Below, piece after piece: positions 50,736 through 58,397 of a stretch of 64,000 nt of DNA. The DNA lies in contig NZ_JAFCJT010000018.1 of NCBI RefSeq assembly GCF_018130785.1, forward strand, positions 94,757-158,756, read 5' to 3'. The notes beneath the pieces were generated by a model, which was not told the DNA's origin, did not search any database, and saw only the letters and a list, made by a program, of their open reading frames with translations. The position numbers and the translations under genes are program-made. Every line of letters begins with the position of its first letter. Positions within the stretch are counted from its first letter, which is position 1. The DNA comes from Bradyrhizobium liaoningense. GTDB taxonomy: Bacteria > Pseudomonadota > Alphaproteobacteria > Rhizobiales > Xanthobacteraceae.

Positions 50736-51248
50736 ATGTTTGACCGCCGCATCCTGTTGACGACTGTCGCCGGCCTGTTCGGCCTTTCGGCCTTTCGCTG
50801 GCTGAGAGGAACGCCGGCCGAGGCTGGAGAGAAGGCCGCGCAAAAATTTGAGATCGAGAAGACGGACGCCGAGTGGCGCGCCCAGCTCACGCCGCAGCAA
50901 TATGAAATTCTCCGCAAGGAGGGCACCGAGAGACCGGGCTCCAGCCCGCTGCTCAAGGAACACCGCAAGGGCATTTTCGCCTGCGCCGGCTGCGATCTTC
51001 CGCTGTTCTCTTCCGACACCAAATTCGAGAGCGGCACGGGCTGGCCGAGCTTCTACCAGCCGATCGAGGGTAATGTCGGGAAGACCGAGGACCGCACCTT
51101 CGGCATGGTGCGCACCGAGGTGCATTGCCGGCGCTGCGGCGGCCATCTCGGGCACGTCTTCGACGACGGTCCGAAGCCGACCGGATTGCGCTACTGCATC
51201 GACGGTTTCGGGCTGGTCTTCCACCCCGCGGCGGCGTCGGCCACGTAG
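50736..51248 (+). CDS. msrB: Exported peptide-methionine (R)-S-oxide reductase
   Basis: 170 residues from ATG 50736. The N-terminus 'MFDRRILLTTVAGLFGLSAF' has a paired arginine and hydrophobic stretch, suggesting Tat/Sec export or a membrane anchor. The MsrB domain has zinc cysteines 'FACAGCDLPLF' and 'VHCRRCGGHLGHVF', 'FESGTGWPSFYQPI', and the catalytic cysteine in 'GLRYCIDGFGLVFHP' (Cys154; most relatives have RYCxN here). It repairs oxidised methionine, here probably in the periplasm. Confidence 0.92.
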   Translation: MFDRRILLTTVAGLFGLSAFRWLRGTPAEAGEKAAQKFEIEKTDAEWRAQLTPQQYEILRKEGTERPGSSPLLKEHRKGIFACAGCDLPLFSSDTKFESGTGWPSFYQPIEGNVGKTEDRTFGMVRTEVHCRRCGGHLGHVFDDGPKPTGLRYCIDGFGLVFHPAAASAT

Positions 51249-51258
51249 GCTGCGCTTC

Positions 51259-51331
51259 TGTCATTCCGGGGCGATGCGCCCCGGCAATTGTTGCCGGCCC
51301 GGCAATTGTGCCCCGGTCATCTGGCCGGGGT
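51259..51331. repeat. GC-rich intergenic hairpins after msrB
   Basis: TGTCATTCCGGGGCG-ATG-CGCCCCGG followed by GGCAATTG repeats and CCCCGGTCATCTGGCCGGGG. The pieces can form successive hairpins between msrB and the flagellar promoter and may end msrB transcription; there is no long T-run. Confidence 0.55.
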
Positions 51332-51370
51332 ATGTTTATTTAAGTCATTGATTTCATGAGAATACCCGCA

Positions 51371-51386
51371 TTGGCATAGCCTTTGC
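51371..51386 (+). promoter_or_regulatory. Sigma-54 promoter for the flgE-flgK-flgL operon
   Basis: TTGGCATAGCCTTTGC: GG and GC elements exactly 10 bases apart, close to the consensus TGGCAC-N5-TTGC. It lies 63 bp upstream of the flgE ATG. Sigma-54 control of hook and filament genes is established in Caulobacter-type polar flagella. Confidence 0.8.
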
Positions 51387-51448
51387 GACTGTCTCCCCGA
51401 CTGCGGCCATGCGTTGGCGCCGCCGAGATCGGATTTGGAGACAAAGTT

Positions 51449-53710
51449 ATGGGTATCTTCGATGCAATGAACACCTCGGTGGGTGGCCTGCAGGCGCAGT
51501 CCTACGCGCTGCAGAACATTTCAGGCAACATCGCGAACTCATCCACCACCGGTTACAAGGGCATCGGCACCAGCTTCGTCGATCTCATTCCCGACTCCTC
51601 GGTGCCGAGCAAGCAGGTCGCCGGCGGCGTGACGGCCAACGCCAAGGCCACCATCACCACCCAGGGCACCATCTCGGGCTCCTCAGTCGCCACCAACATG
51701 GCGATCACCGGCGACGGCTTCTTCTCGATCCAGAAGGCGACCGGCGTCGTCGATAACGTGCCGGTGTTCAGCGGCGTCACCTATTACACGCGGCGCGGCG
51801 ACTTCCAGCTCAATTCCAACGGAAATCTGGTCAATGGCGCCGGCTACTATTTGATGGGCGTCACGGTCGACCCGAAGACCGGCAACCCGCAGGGCAACGT
51901 TGCGACCGTCCTGAAATTCCAGAACAACTTCATCCCGGCGCAGGCGACCACCTCGATCCAGTACGCGGCGAACCTGCCGACCCAGCCGAACACCGTTGCG
52001 AGCACGACGGCGTCGACCGGCACGCTGCTGGCGGCTGGCGGACTTAATCCGTCGGACTTCTCGGCCAACCCGCTGCCGGTCGGCACGCCGCCCGCGCCCT
52101 ATGCCAACGCAATGGTTTCCGGTGCGGCCGCCACAGGCAACATCCGCTCCGCTTACTCGTCGACGACCGGGACGGGTACGGTTGCGCTCCAGAACAACTC
52201 TTCGGCGGTGGCCTCGACCACCACGTCCCTCGATAATTCGGTGGGTACCCATCTCGCCCCGAGCATCCTCACCGCGCTGAGCGGTCAGACCCTGACGATC
52301 AACGGTCACACGATCACTTTCGACAACAGCACGACCGTCACGCCAAGTGGCAGCAACACGACAATCGGCCTCGGTGCGGGCACGACTGCCACGGTGGCCA
52401 GCATCCTGAACGCGATCCAGACCGCAGGTGGCGCTGGCGTCACGGCGTCGCTGAATGCCAGCGGCAACATCCAGATCTCGAGCGGCACCGGCACCGACGT
52501 GGCGATCGGCAGCGGCACGGCAGCCACCGCGCTCGGCATCAGCAGCGTGACGCGCGGCGGCAACGTGCTGTCCTCGCCCGCGATCTCGGGCTCCACGGTG
52601 CTGAGCGGAACCGCGACGGCCGGCGGCGCCCAGGTGCTTTCGTCGGGCTTTACGGCGGGCCCCCCCGCGGACACGATCACCGTCAACGGTCAGACGCTGA
52701 CCTTCGTCGCCTCCGGTGCGTCCGGTCCGAACCAGATCAACATCACCGACAACATCACGACCCTGCTCGGCAAGATCGACGCTCTCTCCGGCGCCTCGGG
52801 GTCGTCGATCAGCAGCAGCGGCGTGATCACGCTGAACACCGGCACCGTCTCCAACCTGTCGGTGTCCAGCTCGAACAGCGCGGCGTTTGCCGCCCTCGGC
52901 TTCACCTCGACCATCACCAAGAATCGCGATGGCGGCGGCACCGCCGGCACGGGCGGCGTAGTCGGCAACGACGTCGCGACCTTCACCAAGGAGTCGATCA
53001 GCGGCGGCGCGGTCACCGCCTACAACGCCGCCGGTACGCCGGTGAATCTGCAATTGCGCTGGGCCAAGACCGACAGCGCCTCGCTCGGCGCGGGCCATTC
53101 CGATACCTGGAACCTGTTCTACCAGACCGATCCGAATGCGACCGGCACGACGGTCGGCTGGGTCAATACCGGACAGGCCTTCACCTTTGCCTCCGACGGC
53201 TCGCTGACCTCGCCGAGCGGCTCGGGCATCACCATCAACAACGTCAGCGTCAGCGGCCAGTCGCTCGGCTCGGTCGCCTTCAACATCTCCTCGGGCGGCC
53301 TGACGCAATATGCCAGCACCAGCGGCGCGGTGACCATCAACACCATCACCCAGAACGGCTACGCCGCCGGTCAGCTTCGCTCGGTCGCCGTCAACAACAA
53401 CGGCCTCGTGGTCGGCACCTTCTCCAACGGCCAGAACCTCGATCTGGCACAGGTATCGTTGTCGCACTTCAACGGCACCAATTACCTCAAGGCCCTCGAC
53501 GGCGGCGCTTACGCTGCGACCGAACAGTCGGGGCCCGCGATCGACGGCGCTTCGGGCACCATCAGCGGCTCGTCGCTGGAAGGCTCGAACACCGACATCG
53601 CCGACGAATTCACCAAGCTGATCGTGACCCAGCAGGCCTATTCGGCCAACACCAAGGTGATCACGACGGCGAATTCGATGGTGCAGGACCTCTTGAACGT
53701 GTTGCGCTGA
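51449..53710 (+). CDS. flgE: Flagellar hook protein FlgE, enlarged
   Basis: 753 residues from ATG 51449. The N-terminal D0/D1 'MGIFDAMNTSVGGLQAQSYA', 'LQNISGNIANSSTTGYKGIG', and the C-terminal 'TKLIVTQQAYSANTKVITTA' and 'NSMVQDLLNVLR' are canonical for hook proteins. It is nearly twice the E. coli length: the middle holds two related beta-rich modules, one starting about residue 272 ('LSGQTLTINGHTITFD...ILNAIQTAGGAG') and one about residue 395-505 ('DTITVNGQTLTFVASGASG', 'LLGKIDALSGASGS'). The second resembles a module in FlgL. It polymerises into the hook after type III export (no signal peptide). First gene of the operon. Confidence 0.95.
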   Translation: MGIFDAMNTSVGGLQAQSYALQNISGNIANSSTTGYKGIGTSFVDLIPDSSVPSKQVAGGVTANAKATITTQGTISGSSVATNMAITGDGFFSIQKATGVVDNVPVFSGVTYYTRRGDFQLNSNGNLVNGAGYYLMGVTVDPKTGNPQGNVATVLKFQNNFIPAQATTSIQYAANLPTQPNTVASTTASTGTLLAAGGLNPSDFSANPLPVGTPPAPYANAMVSGAAATGNIRSAYSSTTGTGTVALQNNSSAVASTTTSLDNSVGTHLAPSILTALSGQTLTINGHTITFDNSTTVTPSGSNTTIGLGAGTTATVASILNAIQTAGGAGVTASLNASGNIQISSGTGTDVAIGSGTAATALGISSVTRGGNVLSSPAISGSTVLSGTATAGGAQVLSSGFTAGPPADTITVNGQTLTFVASGASGPNQINITDNITTLLGKIDALSGASGSSISSSGVITLNTGTVSNLSVSSSNSAAFAALGFTSTITKNRDGGGTAGTGGVVGNDVATFTKESISGGAVTAYNAAGTPVNLQLRWAKTDSASLGAGHSDTWNLFYQTDPNATGTTVGWVNTGQAFTFASDGSLTSPSGSGITINNVSVSGQSLGSVAFNISSGGLTQYASTSGAVTINTITQNGYAAGQLRSVAVNNNGLVVGTFSNGQNLDLAQVSLSHFNGTNYLKALDGGAYAATEQSGPAIDGASGTISGSSLEGSNTDIADEFTKLIVTQQAYSANTKVITTANSMVQDLLNVLR

Positions 53711-53744
53711 TCGGCGCGTGACGTAACCAAAGGCGGCCAGTGAC

Positions 53745-55628
53745 ATGGGTTTGAGTTCAGCCCTCGCCAGTGCGATGAGCGGTCTGCGTGCCAACCAGGC
53801 CGCGCTCTCGATCGTCTCCTCGAACGTCGCCAACTCGCAGACGCCGGGTTACGTCGTCCAGACGCCGAACCAGATCGAGGTCACCACCGGCGACTTCGGC
53901 TCGACGGCGATGACAACCGGCGTCAGCCGGGAGCTCGACACCTATGTGCTGAACCAGCTGCGCACCGAGACCGGCGGCAGCGGCTACGCCGACCAGATGG
54001 CCAACATCCTGAAGCAGCTTCAGAATGTCTATGGCACCCCCGGCAACAGCGGCACGCTCGAAACCGCGCTGAACAATTTCACCACGGCGTTGCAGGCACT
54101 GTCGACCAGCGCGGGCTCGTCGTCGGCGCAGACGGTTGCCCTCGGCGCGGCGCAGGCGCTGGCCCAGCAGCTCAACGTGACCACCAAGGGCATCCAGTCG
54201 CTGCGCTCCAACGTCGAGCAGGATCTCGGCACTTCGGCCCAGCAGGCTAATGCGGCGATGCAGAAGGTGGCCGACATCAACACCAAGCTTCAGGGCCTGT
54301 CGGCAAACGACCCGTCCGCCGCGACGCTGATGGACCAGCGCGACCAGGCCATCAACACGCTGTCGAAATATGTCGACGTTCGCGTCACCACCGACGGTTC
54401 GAACCAGGCCAACATCTACACGACCACCGGTATCCAGCTCGTCGGCGCCGGGCTTGCTTCGCAATTCACCTTTGCTTCCGCCGGCGCCCTTTCGGCGACC
54501 TCGCTCTACAACATCGATCCGGCCAAGTCCGGCGTCGGTGCGCTCAACATCAAGCTGCCGAACGGCTCGCAGCTCGACGTCGTCGCCAACAACGTGGTCT
54601 CCTCCGGCCAGATCGCGGCTGATCTGAAGCTACGCGACCAGACGCTGGTGCAGGCGCAGAACCAGATCGACCAGCTCGCCGCCACGATGTCGAGCGCGCT
54701 GTCCGACAAGACCACGGCCGGCAGCACGGTGTCCGGCCCGCCGGCCGGTTTCGACATCGATCTCGCCGGCGCGCAGCCGGGCAACACCGTCAACCTCACC
54801 TACACGGACACGACCACCAATACGAAGCGCCAGATCACGCTGGTCAACGTGACCGATCCGGCAGCGCTGCCGCTCCAGAATGCGACCAACGCCAACCCGA
54901 TGCAGATCGGCGTGAATTTCTCCGGCGGCATGGGCGCGATCGCGTCCGCGCTCAACACCGCGCTGAACGGCACGCATCTGACATTCGCCGCCGCGCCGTC
55001 GCCGGCCACCGCTACGACGCTGCGCGTCACCGACGACAACACCGGCCTCGCCAAGGTCAATTCGACATCGAGCACCAAGACGATCTCGTCGCTGACCTCG
55101 GGCAATCCGCAACTGCCTCTGTTCACCGACGGCGGACAGGCACTCTACACCGGCGCGATCACCGCGTCGGGCTCGCAGATGACCGGCCTTGCCGGGCGCA
55201 TCGCCGTAAACACGCAACTGGCCGCCGATCCGACCAGGCTGTCGGTCTACAGCACCTCGCCGGTGACGCCCGCGGGCGATACCACGCGCTCGGATTATCT
55301 CTATTCGCAGCTCACCTCGGCGGTGTTCTCCTATTCGCCGCAGAGCGGTCTGGGCTCGGCGAGCCAGCCCTTTACCGGCAGTGTTTCGAACTATCTCCAG
55401 CAGTTCCTGAGCGTCCAGGGCAACGCCGCGACGCAGGCGACCCAGCTCCAGCAGGGCCAGAGCGTCGTGGTCTCGACGCTTCAGGCGAAATTCAACTCCA
55501 CCTCCAGCGTGAACCTGGATTCCGAGATGTCGAACCTGATCCAGCTTCAGAATGCCTATGCCGCCAACGCCCACGTCATGTCGGTGGTGCAGAGCATGAT
55601 GAACACGTTGATCCAGGCTCAAGTGTAA
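53745..55628 (+). CDS. flgK: Flagellar hook-associated protein 1
   Basis: 627 residues. N-terminal 'MGLSSALASAMSGLRANQAA', 'LSIVSSNVANSQTPGYVVQT' and C-terminal 'NLDSEMSNLIQLQNAYAANA', 'HVMSVVQSMMNTLIQAQV' are the D0 coiled-coil ends of FlgK. A central module at about 331-430 ('FDIDLAGAQPGNTVNLTYTD', 'ALNTALNGTHLTFAAA') resembles one in FlgL. FlgK joins hook to filament at the distal end. It starts 34 bp after flgE and is co-transcribed. Confidence 0.95.
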   Translation: MGLSSALASAMSGLRANQAALSIVSSNVANSQTPGYVVQTPNQIEVTTGDFGSTAMTTGVSRELDTYVLNQLRTETGGSGYADQMANILKQLQNVYGTPGNSGTLETALNNFTTALQALSTSAGSSSAQTVALGAAQALAQQLNVTTKGIQSLRSNVEQDLGTSAQQANAAMQKVADINTKLQGLSANDPSAATLMDQRDQAINTLSKYVDVRVTTDGSNQANIYTTTGIQLVGAGLASQFTFASAGALSATSLYNIDPAKSGVGALNIKLPNGSQLDVVANNVVSSGQIAADLKLRDQTLVQAQNQIDQLAATMSSALSDKTTAGSTVSGPPAGFDIDLAGAQPGNTVNLTYTDTTTNTKRQITLVNVTDPAALPLQNATNANPMQIGVNFSGGMGAIASALNTALNGTHLTFAAAPSPATATTLRVTDDNTGLAKVNSTSSTKTISSLTSGNPQLPLFTDGGQALYTGAITASGSQMTGLAGRIAVNTQLAADPTRLSVYSTSPVTPAGDTTRSDYLYSQLTSAVFSYSPQSGLGSASQPFTGSVSNYLQQFLSVQGNAATQATQLQQGQSVVVSTLQAKFNSTSSVNLDSEMSNLIQLQNAYAANAHVMSVVQSMMNTLIQAQV

Positions 55629-55648
55629 CCAGTACAGGGCTCTGAAAC

Positions 55649-57532
55649 ATGTCGATCAGCAGCATCAACTACTCTTCGTCGGTCCTCGGCTCGCAGATCC
55701 GCAACATCAATCAGCAGCTCACCGACCTGTCGACGCAGCTCTCGACCGGCAAGCTGTCGCAGAACTATTCCGGGATGGGCACCAACGAGGGCTTTGCGAT
55801 CGCCGGACGCTCGCAGATCTCCAACATCGCCGCCTATACCGACACGATCACGAACGTGAACGTCAACATCAACCTCGCCAATACCGCGCTGCAGTCGCTG
55901 ACGACGATCCGCAACACGGTGCAGACCGGCTCGGCCAGCACCGCGCAGGATCTCAACGTCAACGGCCAGACCGTCGCGCAGAACACGGCCGCCGCGCAGT
56001 TCGGCTCGATGGTCGGTGTTCTCAACACGCAGTCGGGCAACCGCTATCTGTTCTCCGGGACGGCGTTCAACACGCAGTCGGTTGCCAATGCCGGCGACAT
56101 CATCAACGGCACGACCACGCAGGCGGGCTTCAAGACCGTCATGGCGGAACGCCAGGCCGCCGACCTCGGCGCCAACGGCATGGGGCGGCTGGTGCAGACG
56201 CAGCCGACGCCGAGCTCGGTGCAGGTGTCCGAGGACGTCGCTGGATCGCCGTTCGGGCTCAAGCTCTCTGCGGTGTCCTCGACGCTGACTGGCGCGACCA
56301 TCACCGGGCCGAGCGGATCACCTGTGTCGTTCACGGTCGATCTCAACGGCGTCAACCCGAACAACGGCGACAAGCTAAGCGTCCAATTCACGCTGCCGGA
56401 TGGTTCGACCGAGCAGATCGACCTGACCGCATCGACGGCCACGCCAACGCCGCTCGGCAGCTTTGCGATCGACGCGAGCGTCCCGGTCAACCCGAACAAT
56501 ACCGCGGCCAATCTCAACACGGCGCTGAACGCCGCGATCACGAAGCTCGCCAATACCTCGCTGGTGGCGGCGTCCGCGATCACGGCCGGCGACAATTTCT
56601 TCAACACCGCAAGCTCTGCGATCGGTACACCCGTCAACAACCAGGCGGCGCCGCCGGCTCCGATCACCGGAGCAACGGCGCTGTCCGGCGCGAGCCCCTC
56701 GAATTCGATCTCGCCGGGCTTCGTCGCCGGTGACACCATCACCGTGAACGGCACCACGCTGACCTTCGTCAGCTCGGGCGCGACCGGCAACCAGCTCAAT
56801 GTCGGCGACGGCATCCAGACGCTGATGAGCAAGATCGACGCGATCACGGGCACGTCGAAGCCTTCGTCCGTGCATGGCGGTTCGATCACGATCAACACGG
56901 ACGACGCGGCGAGCCTCAACATCACGACATCGAACACGGGCGCACTCAACGCGCTCGGTTTCAGCTCGACGCCGGTCACCGCCACGCAGCCGCCACTGCG
57001 CGTCGGTTCTTCACCGGCGAGTTCGGCGACGACGCTCGTCAACGGCTCGGCCAATACGGTGAAGTGGTACACCGGCAATGACGGGCCAGGCTCGCCGCGC
57101 TCCACGGCGATGGCGCGGGTCGACGATTCAGTCACGGTGCAATATGGCGCGCAGGCCGACGAGGACGCGATCCGTCAGCAGTTGCAGGCGATCGCCGTGT
57201 TCGGGACGTTCTCGACCTCGCCGACCGGGCAGTATGCGGGCGGGCAGGTTGCGGCGCTGAGCTTGAGGGTGACGCAGGCGCTGACGAAGCAGCCCGGCCA
57301 GCAGCACCTCGAGGACATCCAGACCGACCTCGCGATGGCCCAGAACACCATGAAGGACGCAAGCACGCGCCAGACCCAGGCCAAGGCGCAGCTGCAGTCC
57401 ATCATCGACCAGGCGGAATCGGCCTCGCCGGACCAGGTGGCGAGCGAGATCCTGTCGCTCCAGAACGCGCTTCAGGCGTCCTATCAGGTTACCTCGAACC
57501 TCGCGCAGCTCTCGCTCGTCAAGTTCCTGTAG
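55649..57532 (+). CDS. flgL: Flagellar hook-filament junction protein, FlgL type, enlarged
   Basis: 627 residues, about twice the E. coli FlgL. The N-terminal flagellin-like D0/D1 ('LGSQIRNINQQLTDLSTQLS', 'TGKLSQNYSGMG', 'NRYLFSGTAFNT') and C-terminal 'MKDASTRQTQAKAQLQSIID' and 'LQNALQASYQVTSNLAQLSL' frame two inserted modules: about 224-320 ('FTVDLNGVNPNNGDKLSVQF', shared with FlgK) and about 345-450 ('GDTITVNGTTLTFVSSGATG', shared with FlgE). The latter looks like the flagellin domain DUF1522. Its position and ends support FlgL rather than a flagellin. It starts 20 bp after flgK. Confidence 0.9.
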   Translation: MSISSINYSSSVLGSQIRNINQQLTDLSTQLSTGKLSQNYSGMGTNEGFAIAGRSQISNIAAYTDTITNVNVNINLANTALQSLTTIRNTVQTGSASTAQDLNVNGQTVAQNTAAAQFGSMVGVLNTQSGNRYLFSGTAFNTQSVANAGDIINGTTTQAGFKTVMAERQAADLGANGMGRLVQTQPTPSSVQVSEDVAGSPFGLKLSAVSSTLTGATITGPSGSPVSFTVDLNGVNPNNGDKLSVQFTLPDGSTEQIDLTASTATPTPLGSFAIDASVPVNPNNTAANLNTALNAAITKLANTSLVAASAITAGDNFFNTASSAIGTPVNNQAAPPAPITGATALSGASPSNSISPGFVAGDTITVNGTTLTFVSSGATGNQLNVGDGIQTLMSKIDAITGTSKPSSVHGGSITINTDDAASLNITTSNTGALNALGFSSTPVTATQPPLRVGSSPASSATTLVNGSANTVKWYTGNDGPGSPRSTAMARVDDSVTVQYGAQADEDAIRQQLQAIAVFGTFSTSPTGQYAGGQVAALSLRVTQALTKQPGQQHLEDIQTDLAMAQNTMKDASTRQTQAKAQLQSIIDQAESASPDQVASEILSLQNALQASYQVTSNLAQLSLVKFL

Positions 57533-57539
57533 GTGCGCA

Positions 57540-57554
57540 TTAAGGCGCCGTTAA
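57540..57554. promoter_or_regulatory. Candidate CtrA binding site (TTAA-N7-TTAACCAT)
   Basis: TTAA at 57540-57543 and 57551-57554 with exactly 7 bases between; the second continues as TTAACCAT, the preferred half-site. It lies just after the flgL stop codon and 50 bp before the glycosyltransferase gene, so it may give the four-enzyme operon its own cell-cycle promoter. Confidence 0.6.
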
Positions 57555-57604
57555 CCATGCCTCTTTACCTCTTGGTGAGGATTTGAGCGGGGGCGGAGCC
57601 GTCA

Positions 57605-58387
57605 ATGTCGGACAAGATGCAGCTGGTGGTGGCCACGCCGTGCTTCGGCGGGCAGGTCTCGAGCATCTATGCGAGCTCGATCTTCGCGCTCCAGCGCGCC
57701 GTGCACGGCATGTCCAATCTTGAGCTCAAGGTGCTCTTGCGCGACGGTGACGCGCTGATCACGCGGGCGCGGGCCAATCTGGCTGCGATGTTCCTGGACG
57801 ATCCAAAGGCGACCCATTTCCTGTTCATCGACGCCGACATCGGCTTCAAGCCCGAGCAGGTGTTCCGGCTGATCGAGTGCGGCGCGGATGTTGTTGCCGG
57901 CTGCTATCCGATCAAGCGGGTCAACTGGGACAAGGCGAAGCGGGCGATCGAATCCGGCCGCGCCGATGTGCCGGCCGCCTCGCTCGACTATGTGCTCGAG
58001 ATCGAGGACCCCGACCGCATCGTGGTGGTCAACGGGTTTACCCGCGTGCGCTACGCCGGCACCGGCTTCCTGATGATCCGCCGCCACGTGCTGGAGGCGA
58101 TGTGCCGTCATCCGGCCTATGCGGGCCTGCAATTCTTCCGCGAGCATTCGCACGATACGCTGGCGGCGAGCCAGAACCGCTTCGCCCTGTTTGAATGCAT
58201 GATCGACCCGGCGACCGGCACCTATCTCTCAGAGGACTTCGCTTTCTGCAAGCGCTGGACGGACATCGGCGGCGAGATCTGGGCCGACATCCAGAGCTCG
58301 CTCGATCACGTCGGGCCGTCGGTGTTCCACGGCGACATCGCTTCGCAATTCGCAGCCGCGCCCGCGGCGGCGGCCGATGCGGCGTGA
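57605..58387 (+). CDS. Glycosyltransferase-like protein (GT-A fold, Anp1/GT2-like)
   Basis: 260 residues. 'MQLVVATPCFGGQVSSIYAS' as the nucleotide-binding strand, 'LLRDGDALITRARANLAAMF', the metal-site motif 'THFLFIDADIGFKPEQVFRL' (DAD), 'VVAGCYPIKRVNWDKAKRAI', and an acceptor-side 'YAGTGFLMIRRHVLEAMCRH', 'YLSEDFAFCKRWTDIGGEIW'. The pattern fits a soluble GT-A glycosyltransferase of the Anp1 type; the sugar and acceptor are unknown. It is the first gene of a four-gene run between flgL and flbT. Flagellin glycosylation is a natural hypothesis but not shown. Confidence 0.8.
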   Translation: MSDKMQLVVATPCFGGQVSSIYASSIFALQRAVHGMSNLELKVLLRDGDALITRARANLAAMFLDDPKATHFLFIDADIGFKPEQVFRLIECGADVVAGCYPIKRVNWDKAKRAIESGRADVPAASLDYVLEIEDPDRIVVVNGFTRVRYAGTGFLMIRRHVLEAMCRHPAYAGLQFFREHSHDTLAASQNRFALFECMIDPATGTYLSEDFAFCKRWTDIGGEIWADIQSSLDHVGPSVFHGDIASQFAAAPAAAADAA

Positions 58388-58397
58388 GCCTTCCGGG

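Noticed and set aside
51683..53833. 716-codon open frame on the minus strand
   Set aside because: Antisense to flgE, whose ends and operon position are unmistakable; the long frame reflects high GC at third positions.
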